Assembly: GCA_000381565.1 (NCBI GenBank)
Contig: KB906724.1
Coordinates: 2,544,801 to 2,608,800, forward strand
Direction: 5' to 3'
Length of the DNA: 64,000 nucleotides
Source of the DNA: Oxalobacteraceae bacterium AB_14
Lineage (GTDB): Bacteria > Pseudomonadota > Gammaproteobacteria > Burkholderiales > Burkholderiaceae_D
In this document: one piece after another, positions 1 to 9,355 of the stretch
Layout: every line of letters begins with the position of its first letter
Position numbering within the stretch: position 1 is the stretch's first letter
The notes under the pieces: model-generated
What the model saw: only the letters and a program-made list of their open reading frames with translations
Told to the model about the DNA's origin: nothing
The model's database searches: none
Program-made: the position numbers and the translations under genes

Positions 1-451
1 GCCGGACTGCCCGCCCGGCTGGTTCTACCAACCGACCATCCTCACCGGCGTCACGCCGCAGATGGCGATCATGCGCGAAGAATGCTTCGGCCCGGTGGCG
101 GCGATTTGCCGCGTGGCCGATTTCGACGAGGCGCTGCGGCTGGCCAACGATTCCGAATTCGGCCTGGGCGCGTCGGTCTTCACCACCGACCTGGCCGAGG
201 CCATGGAAGCGGCCAACCGGCTGGAGTCGGGCATGGTCTGGATCAACAATCCGCTGATCGACAACGATGCCCTGCCTTTCAGCGGCAGCAAGATGTCCGG
301 CCTGGGCTGCGAGCTGGGCCGGCAGGGACTGGACGCCTTCCGCCGCAGCAAGATGGTGATCCTCGATCACCGGCCGCGCATCCACGACTGGTGGCTGCCC
401 CGCCCGGACGCGGCGTTTTACCCGGCCCAAGCGGCCGCAACCGACGAATAA
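1..451 (+). CDS. Aldehyde dehydrogenase, C-terminal part (cut by window start)
   Basis: Reading from base 2, the frame is open from the window edge and gives about 149 residues ending in TAA. The segment GWFYQPTIL...MREECFGPV is the typical C-terminal part of NAD(P)-dependent aldehyde dehydrogenases: the EE(C/L)FGPV block, then the SEFGLGASVFT and GMVWINNP blocks. The catalytic cysteine and glutamate lie upstream, outside the window. The amidase starts 14 bases downstream, so the two are very likely co-transcribed. With the amine ligase and FAD oxidoreductase further on, its probable job is to oxidise an amino-aldehyde intermediate (PuuC-like role), but the substrate is inferred from neighbours only. 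Confidence 0.85.
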   Translation, partial: PDCPPGWFYQPTILTGVTPQMAIMREECFGPVAAICRVADFDEALRLANDSEFGLGASVFTTDLAEAMEAANRLESGMVWINNPLIDNDALPFSGSKMSGLGCELGRQGLDAFRRSKMVILDHRPRIHDWWLPRPDAAFYPAQAAATDE

Positions 452-465
452 AGACTGGATATTTC

Positions 466-1902
466 ATGCAACACGCAAACTACCTGCCCGCCACCGAACT
501 GCTGGCGCAATTCCGCACCGGAACGCTGGACCCGGCCGTCTACCTGGAAACGCTGATCGAAGCCGCGCATCGCCAACAAGCGACGGTGAACTGCGCCGCC
601 AGCCTGCACCTGGACGCGGCCCGGGCGATGGCGCTGGAAGCGCGCCGCCGTTACGCCGAAGGCACGGCCCGTCCGCTGGAAGGCGTGCCGGTCATCATCA
701 AGGAAGAGACCAGCGTCAAGGGCTGGCCGCGTCCGCTGGCCTCGCTGGTCTACCGCGACAAGATCGCCACCGAGAACCATCCCATCGTCGACAAGCTGCT
801 GGAGGCGGGCGCGATCCCGTACTTCCAGGCCACCAATCCGGAATTCTGCGTGCTCGGCCATACCTGGAGCAAGCTGTACGGCGTGACCGGCAATCCATGG
901 GCGACGGCGTATTCCTGCGGCGGTTCCAGCGGCGGTTCCGGCGCGGCGCTGGCGGCCGGCCTGGCGCCGCTGGCCACCGGCAGCGACATGGCCGGCTCGA
1001 TCCGCCTGCCGGCCTCGCTGTGCGGCGTGTACGGCTACAAGCCGCCGTTCGGCCGCCTGGCCTGCGCGCCCGGCGACGAATACATGGCGCAAGCAGTCGA
1101 AGGGCCGATGACGCGCACCTTCGACGACCTGGTGCTGATGCAAAACGTGCTGGGCGGCCCGCATCCGAACTCCTACACCACGTTGCCGTTCACGCCGCTG
1201 CCGACCGAATACGGCGACCTGCGCGGCATGCGCATCGCCTACAGCCCGGCGTTCGGCCACCCGGCGCTGGCGGATGACGTCCGCAGCAACATGATGACGG
1301 CGCTGGACGGCCTGCGCGAACGCGGCGCGGTGATCGAGGAGGTGGCGCTGAACTGGGACCTGGAGGAAATCAACAACGTGCTGCTGGAAGGCTTGCGCGC
1401 GCTGTTCGTGGACGAGTTCATGCGCGACATCCCGCGCGCCGAGGCGCACCAGCTGAACAGCTACACCGCCGACCTGTACGAAAAGGCCGGCGGACCGCGC
1501 GCCTCGATCATGCCGAGCGCCGCGCTGGGCCAGCGCCTGCAGCGCGGGATGCAGGAGAAAGTCTGGGGCAAGGGCTACAGCGCCTTTATCTGCGCCTCGA
1601 TGCTGACCACGGACTTGGCCGCCGACCAGGACCCGGTGGCCGAGCCGCTGCTCGCCATCAAGGGCCACCAGATCGACGCCTACCTGGGCTGGTGCCTGAC
1701 GCCGCCGTTCAACCTGCTCAACCGCTATCCGGTGATGGCGGTGCCGACCGGCCTGTCCGAGCTCGGCGTGCCGACCGGCATGCAGATCGTCGCCAACGCC
1801 TACGACGACGAGACGGTGTTCCGGGTCGGCGCCAACCACGCGCGGGCCGGCACCTCGAAACTGTTCATCGAACGCTTTCCCACCATGGGCCCGGCAGCTT
1901 GA
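466..1902 (+). CDS. Amidase-signature family hydrolase
   Basis: 478 residues, the usual size for the family. The Ser-cisSer-Lys triad is visible: Lys79 in GVPVIIKEE, cis-Ser154 in CGGSSGGSG and nucleophile Ser178 in GSDMAGSIR. The spacings 99 (Lys to Ser) and 24 (Ser to Ser) equal those of fatty acid amide hydrolase. The usual GSDxGGS oxyanion motif has Ala176 in place of the first Gly. ATG466 is chosen because it begins an N-terminus of normal family form just after the ALDH stop. In this operon it could cleave a gamma-glutamyl amide, the step done by PuuD in Escherichia coli, but another amide substrate is possible. Confidence 0.87.
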   Translation: MQHANYLPATELLAQFRTGTLDPAVYLETLIEAAHRQQATVNCAASLHLDAARAMALEARRRYAEGTARPLEGVPVIIKEETSVKGWPRPLASLVYRDKIATENHPIVDKLLEAGAIPYFQATNPEFCVLGHTWSKLYGVTGNPWATAYSCGGSSGGSGAALAAGLAPLATGSDMAGSIRLPASLCGVYGYKPPFGRLACAPGDEYMAQAVEGPMTRTFDDLVLMQNVLGGPHPNSYTTLPFTPLPTEYGDLRGMRIAYSPAFGHPALADDVRSNMMTALDGLRERGAVIEEVALNWDLEEINNVLLEGLRALFVDEFMRDIPRAEAHQLNSYTADLYEKAGGPRASIMPSAALGQRLQRGMQEKVWGKGYSAFICASMLTTDLAADQDPVAEPLLAIKGHQIDAYLGWCLTPPFNLLNRYPVMAVPTGLSELGVPTGMQIVANAYDDETVFRVGANHARAGTSKLFIERFPTMGPAA

Positions 1903-1957
1903 ACTGCTGTGGCATAATCGGCGCTCTGCGCCGCTCTTCGAACAGTCATTGAAACGT

Positions 1958-2683
1958 ATGAAAAAAAAAGAATCCCTCGCCCAGGTGGCGCCGGCCAGCG
2001 CCAGGGCCGCCGTCAAGCCTGCCGCCAAGCGGCGCGTTCCCCAGCAGGAGCGCGGCATCAAGACGATCGAGATCATCCTCAAGGCGGCCGGGCAGGAAAT
2101 CGCGCGCGGCGGCCTCGGCAAGCTCACCACCAAGCGCATCGCCGAGGCGGCGGGCCTGTCGGTGGGCGGCCTGTACGAATATTTCCCCAACAAGGAAGCG
2201 GTGGTGCATGCGCTGGCCAGCCAGTGGCTGCAACAGGTCAAGGACGCGGTGGCCGCCATCCATCCGTCCAAGACCGGCTGCACCGATCTGATTCGTTATC
2301 TCGGCATGGTCTACGCGGCCGTCAAGCCCTTGTACCAGCAGGTGCCGGGCGTGAGCGAGCTGATCACGTTGCTGTCCTCGGTGCCGGCGCTGAAGGCGCT
2401 GGAGCATGAGATCGACCTGCAGGTGAAAGCCTTGCTGACCGACGCCATCCAGTTCCTGGTGCCGTATGTCGACCAGGATCACTGCGGCGTCATGGCGCGC
2501 ACCATGACCATCCTCGACCACCATCTGCTGATCGAATCGATCATGCGCGATCCGGCGCATGCCGAGCTGTTCGAGAGCCACCGCCTGATCTGCCACCACG
2601 CGCTGGCCAGCCACATGATGCTGTTGAACGAACAGGGGCGCCTGGCCAAGCCTCGCCCTGAAGCGCCGCCCGACGTCACCTAA
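1958..2683 (+). CDS. TetR family transcriptional regulator
   Basis: 241 residues from ATG1958; a TTG at 1949 in the same frame is less likely. A basic, low-complexity tail of about 25 residues precedes a TetR N-terminal domain: IEIILKAAGQEIARGG...LTTKRIAEAAGLSVGGLYEYFPNKEAVV is the standard helix-turn-helix followed by the YxYFxxKE signature. The rest is an all-helical ligand and dimerisation domain without a recognisable ligand signature. It lies in line between the amidase and the amine ligase, so it is probably the local repressor of this catabolic unit. A run of nine A follows the ATG directly. Confidence 0.88.
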   Translation: MKKKESLAQVAPASARAAVKPAAKRRVPQQERGIKTIEIILKAAGQEIARGGLGKLTTKRIAEAAGLSVGGLYEYFPNKEAVVHALASQWLQQVKDAVAAIHPSKTGCTDLIRYLGMVYAAVKPLYQQVPGVSELITLLSSVPALKALEHEIDLQVKALLTDAIQFLVPYVDQDHCGVMARTMTILDHHLLIESIMRDPAHAELFESHRLICHHALASHMMLLNEQGRLAKPRPEAPPDVT

Positions 2684-2781
2684 GCCGGCTCTCCCACTTC
2701 CGTTTCATTCGTCCACCGGCGTGCGCGCCGGTGGTGTGCGCCTGCGCGTCCGCAGAGCCAACCGCATCGAGAGTACTACAC

Positions 2782-4128
2782 ATGACCCCGACTTTTTCCA
2801 AAGATACGCTGGCAGGCCAGCCCTATGCCCGCTTCCTCGTCACCGATATCGACGGCGTCAGCCGTGGCAAGCACCTGTCCGGCGAAAAGATCGCCAGCAT
2901 GCTGGATGACGGCGGCACCATCGCCAGCGCCGTGTTCGGCTGGGATATCCGGGACCAGCTGTATGAGCAGGTCAGCTTTACCGGTTTCCATACCGGCTTT
3001 CCCGACATCGGCCTGGTGCTGGACCCGGCCACCGCGCGCCAGCTGCCGTGGGATGACAACTGCTGGCTGATCCTCGGCGAACACACCCGCACCGACGGCA
3101 CGCCGCTGCCGATCTGCCCGCGCCAGGTGTTGAAGCGGGTGCTGGCCAGGGCCGACGCGCTTGGCTATTCGGCCCAGGTGGGCGCGGAATTCGAATGGTT
3201 CGTGCTGGACGAGACCGAAGTGTCGGTGCGCGCCAAAGGCTACCGCGACCTGCAAACCGCCACCCACGGCATGACCAACTACTCGCCGTTCCGCCTCGGC
3301 GCGCGGCAAGCCTTCGTGCGCGAGCTGTTCACCGGCCTGAACGCGATCGATGTGCCGCTGGAAGCGCTGCACACCGAAGCCGGACCCGGCAACTTCGAAG
3401 CGGCGATCCGCTACGGCGACGCCCTCAAGACCGCCGACCGCGCCGTGCTGTTCAAGGAATCGGTGCGCGAGATCGGCCGCCGCCACGGCCTGCTGAACAC
3501 CTTCATGGCCAAGTACTCGACCGACTACGCCGGCTGCGGCCAGCACCTGCACCAGAGCCTGTGGCGCGACGGCCGCAACTGCTTCCACGATGCGCGCGGC
3601 GAGCACGGCATGAGCGACACCATGCGCCACTTCATCGCCGGCCAGCTGCACTGCCTGCCGCACCTGCTGCCGATGCTGGCGCCGTTCATCAACAGCTACA
3701 AGCGGCTGGTGGACCATCACCTGGCCCCGGTCAAGCCGACCTGGGCGGTGGACAACCGCAACGCCGCGCTGCGGGTGATCCCCGGCGGCAGCCACAGCAT
3801 GCGGCTGGAGACGCGCACCGCCGGCGCCGACGCCAATCCCTATCTGGCGATCGCCGCCGCGCTGGCGTCCGGCCTGTACGGCATCGAGCACAAGCTGGCG
3901 CTGGAGTTGCCGCCGGTGGCCGGCGCCAACCGCGGCGCCGAGCAGGTCGAGCGCCTGCCGCGCACCTTGGCCGAGGCCACCGCCGCGATGGACCGCTCGC
4001 CGCTGGCGCGCGAGCTGATGGGCGAGGAATTCGTCCGCCATTTCGTCCAGACCCGGCAATGGGAAGTGGCGCAGTTCAACCAGAGCGTCACGGACTGGGA
4101 GCTGCAACGCTACCTGGAGCTTGCATGA
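2782..4128 (+). CDS. Glutamine synthetase family protein, probable gamma-glutamyl-amine ligase (PuuA-like)
   Basis: 448 residues. The glutamine synthetase catalytic domain is clear: GAEFEWFVLDE (metal-binding Glu), EAGPGNFEAAIRYGDAL, the ATP-site segment around NTFMAKYS and GCGQHLHQSLW, and the substrate block INSYKRL...WAVDNRNAALRVI. It lacks the adenylylation-loop tyrosine context of housekeeping GlnA and has the divergent N-terminus (RFLVTDIDGVSRGK) of PuuA and similar ligases. Such enzymes attach glutamate to an amine using ATP. Its stop overlaps the start of the FAD oxidoreductase (ATGA), the classic PuuA-PuuB pairing. The amine substrate (putrescine or another) cannot be read from sequence. 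Confidence 0.85.
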   Translation: MTPTFSKDTLAGQPYARFLVTDIDGVSRGKHLSGEKIASMLDDGGTIASAVFGWDIRDQLYEQVSFTGFHTGFPDIGLVLDPATARQLPWDDNCWLILGEHTRTDGTPLPICPRQVLKRVLARADALGYSAQVGAEFEWFVLDETEVSVRAKGYRDLQTATHGMTNYSPFRLGARQAFVRELFTGLNAIDVPLEALHTEAGPGNFEAAIRYGDALKTADRAVLFKESVREIGRRHGLLNTFMAKYSTDYAGCGQHLHQSLWRDGRNCFHDARGEHGMSDTMRHFIAGQLHCLPHLLPMLAPFINSYKRLVDHHLAPVKPTWAVDNRNAALRVIPGGSHSMRLETRTAGADANPYLAIAAALASGLYGIEHKLALELPPVAGANRGAEQVERLPRTLAEATAAMDRSPLARELMGEEFVRHFVQTRQWEVAQFNQSVTDWELQRYLELA

Positions 4129-5414
4129 GTACCGAGCGCATCCATTCGTACTACAACGCCACCGCCAACAGCACGGCGCGCTATCCGAAGCTGGCAGGCG
4201 AGGTGCGGGTCGATGTCGCCGTCATCGGCGGCGGCTTCACCGGCCTGGCCACGGCGCTGGAACTGGCGGAGCAGGGCAAGCGGGTCGCACTGGTCGAGGC
4301 GCACCGCATCGGCTGGGGCCAGTCCGGCCGCAACGGCGGGCAGGTCACGGGCAGCCTGTCGGGCGACGGCGCCATCCTGCGGCAGCTGACGCGCCAGGCC
4401 GGGCGCGAGGTGGCCGAGGACTTTGTCTGGAACCTGCGCTGGCGCGGGCAGGACATCATCCGCCAGCGCATCGCCAAGTACGGCATCGAGTGCGACCTGA
4501 AACTCGGCCACTTGCACGCCGCCTACAAGCCGGGCGACATGCATGCGATGTGCGCCACCTACGAAGAGCTGGTCCGGCGCGACATGGGCGACATGGTGGA
4601 ACTGGTCGAGGCGCGCGACATGGCCCGCTTCCTGGCCACGCCCCTGTACCACGGCGGCCTCTACAACCAGCGCAATCTGCACCTCCATCCGCTCAACCTG
4701 TGCCTGGGCGAGGCGCGCGCCCTGGCCGGCCTGGGCGGCTTGATCTTCGAACAATCGCCGGTGCTGGAGATCATCCACGGCGCCACGCCGGCGCTGCGGC
4801 TGGAGGGCGGGCGCATCGCCGCCGACCAGATCGTGCTGGCGGGCGACGTCAGCCACAAGTTGGAGCGGCGCAAGCTCGGCGGCATGATCTTCCCGGCCGC
4901 CGGCGGCATCGTCGCCACCGCGCCGCTGGGGGAGCTGGCGCGGCAGATCAATCCGCAGGACGTGGCGGTGTACGACAGCCGCTTCGTACTCGACTACTAC
5001 CGCACCACGGCCGACGGCCGGCTGCTGTTCGGCGGCGGCGCCAACTACTCGGGCCAGGCCTCGCGCGACATCGCGGCCGAGCTGCGGCCGTGCATCGAGC
5101 GCACCTTCCCGCAGCTGCGCGGGGTGGAGATCGACTACCAGTGGAGCTGCGACATGGGCATCGTCATCAACCGGATTCCACAGTTGGGCAAGTTGGCGCA
5201 CAATGTGTGGTACGCGCAAGGCTACTCGGGGCACGGCCTGGCCACTACGCACATCGTGGGCGAGGTCATGGCCAGGGCCATCGCCGGAACGATGGACCAG
5301 TTCGACGTGTTCCAGCGTTTCAGGCACATGCGGGCGCCGGTCGGCGACTGGTTGGGACGGCACATGTTGGCGCTGGGAATGTGGTATTTTCTGATGCTGG
5401 AACGGCTACGCTAG
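4125..5414 (+). CDS. FAD-dependent oxidoreductase, gamma-glutamylputrescine oxidase-like (DAO family)
   Basis: 429 residues beginning at the ATG that overlaps the preceding TGA. The N-terminus carries the FAD dinucleotide-binding motif DVAVIGGGFTGLATALELAE and an acidic strand end (VEAHRIGWGQSGRNGGQV), typical of the DadA/PuuB branch. The C-terminal YAQGYSGHGLATTHIVGEVMARAI block closes the FAD fold. Known relatives oxidise the carbon next to a secondary or glutamylated amine and release an aldehyde, which the upstream ALDH could then oxidise. It is the last gene of this rightward set; 113 bases separate it from the Cache-domain gene. Confidence 0.86.
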   Translation: MSTERIHSYYNATANSTARYPKLAGEVRVDVAVIGGGFTGLATALELAEQGKRVALVEAHRIGWGQSGRNGGQVTGSLSGDGAILRQLTRQAGREVAEDFVWNLRWRGQDIIRQRIAKYGIECDLKLGHLHAAYKPGDMHAMCATYEELVRRDMGDMVELVEARDMARFLATPLYHGGLYNQRNLHLHPLNLCLGEARALAGLGGLIFEQSPVLEIIHGATPALRLEGGRIAADQIVLAGDVSHKLERRKLGGMIFPAAGGIVATAPLGELARQINPQDVAVYDSRFVLDYYRTTADGRLLFGGGANYSGQASRDIAAELRPCIERTFPQLRGVEIDYQWSCDMGIVINRIPQLGKLAHNVWYAQGYSGHGLATTHIVGEVMARAIAGTMDQFDVFQRFRHMRAPVGDWLGRHMLALGMWYFLMLERLR

Positions 5415-5527
5415 GGCATCGCCAATAAGGGAAATCACGTAGCGGGAGAGCGGCCGGCCCCTATTGTAAAACTGATATAGTTCCATTCCGCCATTGCAGC
5501 GGCGATTTACTACTTTCGGAGACACAA

Positions 5528-5983
5528 ATGAAAAAGACTATCCTATCCTTGCTGTTGGCCACAACCGTGCTATCGTCCGTACCGGCGCTGGCTGCCGACG
5601 CATCCGCCGCCGCCGTGGCGATGGTGGACAAAGGCGCCAGCTACCTGCAGAAGAACGGCCAGGAGGCCCTGATCAAGGAAGTCAACAACAAGAATCCCGA
5701 GTTCGTCAACGAGCACACCTACCTGACCGTGCGGGCGATGGACGGCACCCAGCTGGCGCACCCGACCAACCCCAAACTGGTCGGCAAGAACATGGTGGTG
5801 CTGCCCGATGCCGATGGCAAGCTGTTCCGCAAGGAGATCATCGAAACGGCCAAGGCCAAAGGCAAGGGCTGGGTGGATTACCGCTACAACAATCCGGCCA
5901 CCGGCGAGATCGAGAAGAAGACGACCTACTTCGTCAAGCAGGGCGACATCATCCTGGAAGCCGGCATCTACAAAGGCAAGTAA
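5528..5983 (+). CDS. Secreted single-Cache-domain protein (copy 1 of 3)
   Basis: 151 residues: a clear signal peptide (KKTILSLLLATTVLSSVPALAA) and then one small Cache-like sensor fold, with the typical block TYLTVRAMDGTQLAHPTNPKLVGKN and an ending in DYRYNNPATGEIEKKTTYF. There is no transmembrane anchor and no signalling output domain, so it should be a free periplasmic binding protein. Two paralogues lie at 39661-40122 and 40171-40632 and share the length, the GWVDYxWxNP block and the short C-terminus ending near a glycine-isoleucine-tyrosine. It ends two bases before the convergent fcs stop. Function unknown; aromatic acid or aldehyde binding is a guess from context. Confidence 0.8.
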   Translation: MKKTILSLLLATTVLSSVPALAADASAAAVAMVDKGASYLQKNGQEALIKEVNNKNPEFVNEHTYLTVRAMDGTQLAHPTNPKLVGKNMVVLPDADGKLFRKEIIETAKAKGKGWVDYRYNNPATGEIEKKTTYFVKQGDIILEAGIYKGK

Positions 5984-5985
5984 GT

Positions 5986-7851
5986 TCAGGCGGCGGTCAA
6001 CACCGCCGCACTGGCTCCTTCATACATTGCCGCCACCAGCGCCGCGCGCCGTTCCAGCACCAGGCGCTGGTTGATCGACCCCTTGTCGGTCTGTTCGCCG
6101 GCCGTCACCGACGGCGCTTCCTCCAGCAGCTGCATGCGTTCGACGCGGGACGCCGATCCGGTCGCCACGGCGTTCAATTGCACCAGCAGTTGCCGGAAGT
6201 GGCTGCGCACCGGTGCGCTCGACAGGACCGCTGCGACATCCGCGTCGGCGCCCAGCCCGGACAGCAACTGGCACTGGTCCAGACGCGGGAACACCAGCAA
6301 GCCTATGCTGTCACGATCGATGCCGGCCACCACCACGTCCTGGATGTAGGGCGCGCCGGCGCTGATGACACGCGCCCGCAACGGCCCGACGCTGACGAAG
6401 GTGCCGCTGCTGAGCTTAAAGTCCTCGGCGATGCGGCCGTCGAACATCAAGCCCAGTTCCGGCCGCGCCGGATCGACGAAGCGCACCGCGTCGCCGCTGC
6501 GGTAGTAGCCTTCCTCGTCGAAGGCGTCGGCGGTCGCTTGCGGCGCGCGCCAATAGCCCGGCATGACGTGCGGGCCGCGGAAGCGCGCCTCGTACTTGCC
6601 TTCCACCTGCACCAGCTTGACCTCGCAGGCCGGCGCCGGCAGGCCGACGTAGCCGGCCATCATCACCGGGCCGGTGGTGAAGGTGCACGACGGCGCGGTC
6701 TCTGTCATGCCCAGTCCGGCCATGATGCGGATACGCTGGCCGCAGCGGTTTTCGCTGACGCGCTCCAGCGCATCCCAAGCGGCCTGCGACAGGCCGGCGC
6801 CGGCAAAGAAGAACAGCTCCATCTGCGAGAAGAAATGACGGCACAGCTCCGGGTCCTCGTCCAGCGCGGCCGTCAGCAGCTCCCAGCCCTTGGGCACATT
6901 GAAGAACACCGTCGGCGCGATCTCCTTCAGGTTGCGCACCGTGACGGCGAAATCGCGCGCGGTGGGCTTGCCGTCGTCGATGTAGTAGCTGCCGCCGTTG
7001 TACAGCGCGATGCCGACGTTGTGGCTGCCGCCGAAGGTGTGGCTCCAGGGCAGCCAGTCCAGCAGCACGGGCGGCTTGTCGCCGAAGGCCGGGAAGCTTT
7101 GCAGCAGCATCTGCTGGTTGGCGCACAACATGCGTTGGGTGGTGACCACCGCCTTGGGCAGCTTGGTTGATCCCGACGTGAACAGGAATTTGGCGATGCT
7201 GTGCGGGCCGACGGCGGCGTTGGCCGCGTCCACCGTGCGCGGCGCGGCCGCCAGCAACTGTGCCAGCGGCGTGCTGGCGCGGCCGGCGTCGCCGTGGTCG
7301 ATCACGATCTCGGCGTCGTCCGGCACCGCCGCCGCCAGCGCCGCCGCGCAGGCGCCGCCGTCGGTGGCGTAGATCATGCCGGGCGTCAGGTGGCGCACGA
7401 AGTGGGTCAGCTTGGCGTGGTCGGTGGCGGCGCCGGAAGCGGCCGGCGAGACCGGGCAATACGGTATGCCGGCGTACAGCGCGCCCAGCGCCAGCTGCAG
7501 GTGCTGCAGATCGTTACCGGACAAGATCATCAGCGGACGTTCGGCCGACAGGCCCCGGTCCAGCAAGGCCTGGCCGACGGCGCGCGCCTGTTCCAGCATC
7601 TGCCGGTAGCTGAGGTGCTGCCAGGCGCCGTCGGCGCCGCGCCGTGCGGCCAGCGTACGCTCGGGATGGCGCTCGGCGCCGCGCACCAGGCAATCGGTGA
7701 TGCGGTCGGGATAGGCGCCCAGCGCTTCCTCCGACGCCAGGCGCCAGGCGCCCTGGGCGTCGGACTCGATCCGCACCGGCGCGCCGCCGACGCGCACCGG
7801 GCGATAGCGTGACAGGTCCAGCGTCGCGGTGGTGGTAGGGAGCTGCGTCAT
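5986..7851 (-). CDS. fcs: Feruloyl-CoA synthetase
   Basis: 621 residues of the acyl-adenylate-forming family. The AMP-binding P-loop FTSGSTKLPKAV lies near residues 225-235, followed by the GLGMTETAP adenine-binding motif, the YYRSGDAVRF motif and a late hinge (DGRIAEDFKLSSGTFVSVGPLR). It activates ferulate, and usually p-coumarate and caffeate, with ATP and CoA. The start is set at 7851 because GGAGGAG lies six bases upstream; an ATG at 7866 overlaps the vdh stop and has no such site. Last gene of the leftward ech-vdh-fcs unit, the known cassette for conversion of hydroxycinnamates to vanillin or 4-hydroxybenzaldehyde. Confidence 0.92.
   Translation of the reverse strand: MTQLPTTTATLDLSRYRPVRVGGAPVRIESDAQGAWRLASEEALGAYPDRITDCLVRGAERHPERTLAARRGADGAWQHLSYRQMLEQARAVGQALLDRGLSAERPLMILSGNDLQHLQLALGALYAGIPYCPVSPAASGAATDHAKLTHFVRHLTPGMIYATDGGACAAALAAAVPDDAEIVIDHGDAGRASTPLAQLLAAAPRTVDAANAAVGPHSIAKFLFTSGSTKLPKAVVTTQRMLCANQQMLLQSFPAFGDKPPVLLDWLPWSHTFGGSHNVGIALYNGGSYYIDDGKPTARDFAVTVRNLKEIAPTVFFNVPKGWELLTAALDEDPELCRHFFSQMELFFFAGAGLSQAAWDALERVSENRCGQRIRIMAGLGMTETAPSCTFTTGPVMMAGYVGLPAPACEVKLVQVEGKYEARFRGPHVMPGYWRAPQATADAFDEEGYYRSGDAVRFVDPARPELGLMFDGRIAEDFKLSSGTFVSVGPLRARVISAGAPYIQDVVVAGIDRDSIGLLVFPRLDQCQLLSGLGADADVAAVLSSAPVRSHFRQLLVQLNAVATGSASRVERMQLLEEAPSVTAGEQTDKGSINQRLVLERRAALVAAMYEGASAAVLTAA
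5990..6009. terminator. Stem-loop between convergent Cache gene and fcs
   Basis: A perfect 8-bp stem (GCGGCGGT and ACCGCCGC) with a CAAC loop begins just after the Cache stop codon and lies within the last codons of fcs. No T-tract follows on either strand, so intrinsic termination is plausible but not shown. Confidence 0.35.
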
Positions 7852-7865
7852 TGCATGCTCCTCCA

Positions 7866-9320
7866 TCAGACCGGGTAGTGGCGGTGGCCGCTCTGGATGG
7901 TGATCCAGCGCAGGTCGGTGAATTCGGCGATGCCGGCCTTGCCGCCGAAGCGCCCGTAGCCGCTGGCCTTGACGCCGCCGAACGGCATCTGCGCTTCATC
8001 GGCCACGGTGGAGCTGTTGATGTGGCAGATGCCCGATTCGATGCGGCGCGCCAGTGCCAGCGCGCGCGCGATGTCGCGGCTGAAGACGGCGGCGGACAAG
8101 CCGTATTCGCTGGCGTTGGCCTCGGCCAGCGCCGCCTCGTCGCCATCGACGCGGATGATGCCGACGATGGGCCCGAACGACTCTTCCTGGTACACCAACA
8201 TGGCCGGCGTGATGTGGTCGATGATCGCCGGTTGCAGCAGGTTGCCTTCGCTGGCTGCGCTGCCGCAGACGATATGCGCGCCCTTGGCCTGGGCGTCGGC
8301 GATCATGGCGGCCACGCGGCTGGCCGCCGAGGCGTCCACCATGCCGCCCAATACCGCGCCTTCCTGGCCGGGTTTGCCGGCGGGCAGGCCGGCGGTCTTG
8401 ACGCGCAGTTTTTCGACGAAGGCGTCGGCGATCTTGTTGTCGACGATGATGCGGTCGGTCGACATGCAGATCTGGCCCTGGTTGAAGAAGGAGCCGAAGG
8501 CGGCCGCCTGCACCGCCTCATCGAGGTCGGCATCGTCCAGCACCAGCAGCGGATTCTTGCCGCCCAGTTCCAGCACCACCGGCTTCAGATGCTGCGCGGC
8601 CTGCTGGGCGATGATGCGTCCCACCTTGGTCGAACCGGTGAAGTTGATGCGCTTGACGGCCGGATTGGCGATCAGGCGCGCCACCACGGCGGCGGCGTCC
8701 TGCGGCGCGTTGCTGATGACGTTGACCACGCCGGCCGGGAAGCCGGCATCCTCGAACACTTTGCCGATCAGGCGGTGCACCGCGGGGCACACCTCGGACG
8801 ACTTGAGCACCACCGTATTGCCGCAGGCCAGAGGCGTGGCGATGGCGCGCGTACCCAGGATCACCGGCGCATTCCACGGCGCGATGCCCAGCACCACGCC
8901 GCAAGCCTGGCGCATGCCCATCGCCATCAGGCCCGGCACGTCGGACGGAATCACCTCGCCGGCGATCTGGGTGGTCAGCGAGGCCGCTTCGCGCAGCATG
9001 GAGGCCGCCAGCATCACGTTGAAGCCGTACCAGCCGGCCACGCCGCCGGCTTCGGCCACGCCGGCCGCGATGAACTCGGGCGCGCGGGCTTGCAGGCAGT
9101 CGGCTGCCTTGAGCAGCAGGCGGCGACGCTCGTTGGGCGCGGTGGCGGACCAGCCGGGGAAGGCCGCCTGCGCGGCGGCGACGGCGGCGTCGGCATCGTC
9201 CAGCGTGGCGGCGGCGGCCACCGAGGCGGTGTCGCCGGTGGCCGGGTTGAGGCGCTGGTAAGTGGCGCCGGTGGACGAGGCCTGGTCCAGGCCTCCGATC
9301 AGCAAACGGGCTTCAAGCAT
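7866..9320 (-). CDS. vdh: Vanillin dehydrogenase (aromatic aldehyde dehydrogenase)
   Basis: 484 residues, complete ALDH fold: catalytic Glu251 in LELGGKNP, catalytic Cys285 in NQGQICMS, Rossmann segment INFTGSTKVGR and C-terminal MPFGGVKASGYGRFG. It is placed between ech and fcs, where the known cassette carries vanillin dehydrogenase, which oxidises vanillin (and 4-hydroxybenzaldehyde) to the acid with NAD. Cytoplasmic, no signal peptide. Only 14 bases separate its stop from the fcs start, so the two are likely coupled. The vanillin assignment rests on family plus location; other benzaldehydes are likely substrates too. Confidence 0.88.
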   Translation of the reverse strand: MLEARLLIGGLDQASSTGATYQRLNPATGDTASVAAAATLDDADAAVAAAQAAFPGWSATAPNERRRLLLKAADCLQARAPEFIAAGVAEAGGVAGWYGFNVMLAASMLREAASLTTQIAGEVIPSDVPGLMAMGMRQACGVVLGIAPWNAPVILGTRAIATPLACGNTVVLKSSEVCPAVHRLIGKVFEDAGFPAGVVNVISNAPQDAAAVVARLIANPAVKRINFTGSTKVGRIIAQQAAQHLKPVVLELGGKNPLLVLDDADLDEAVQAAAFGSFFNQGQICMSTDRIIVDNKIADAFVEKLRVKTAGLPAGKPGQEGAVLGGMVDASAASRVAAMIADAQAKGAHIVCGSAASEGNLLQPAIIDHITPAMLVYQEESFGPIVGIIRVDGDEAALAEANASEYGLSAAVFSRDIARALALARRIESGICHINSSTVADEAQMPFGGVKASGYGRFGGKAGIAEFTDLRWITIQSGHRHYPV

Positions 9321-9355
9321 GGCGTATCTCCTGTGTTATTGGCGTGGTGTGCGTC

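Noticed and set aside
1960-1969. Run of nine A directly after the TetR start codon as a phase-variation switch
   Set aside because: Lys-rich AAA codons are common at starts, and the run is short for regulated slippage. No other sign of phase variation is seen here.
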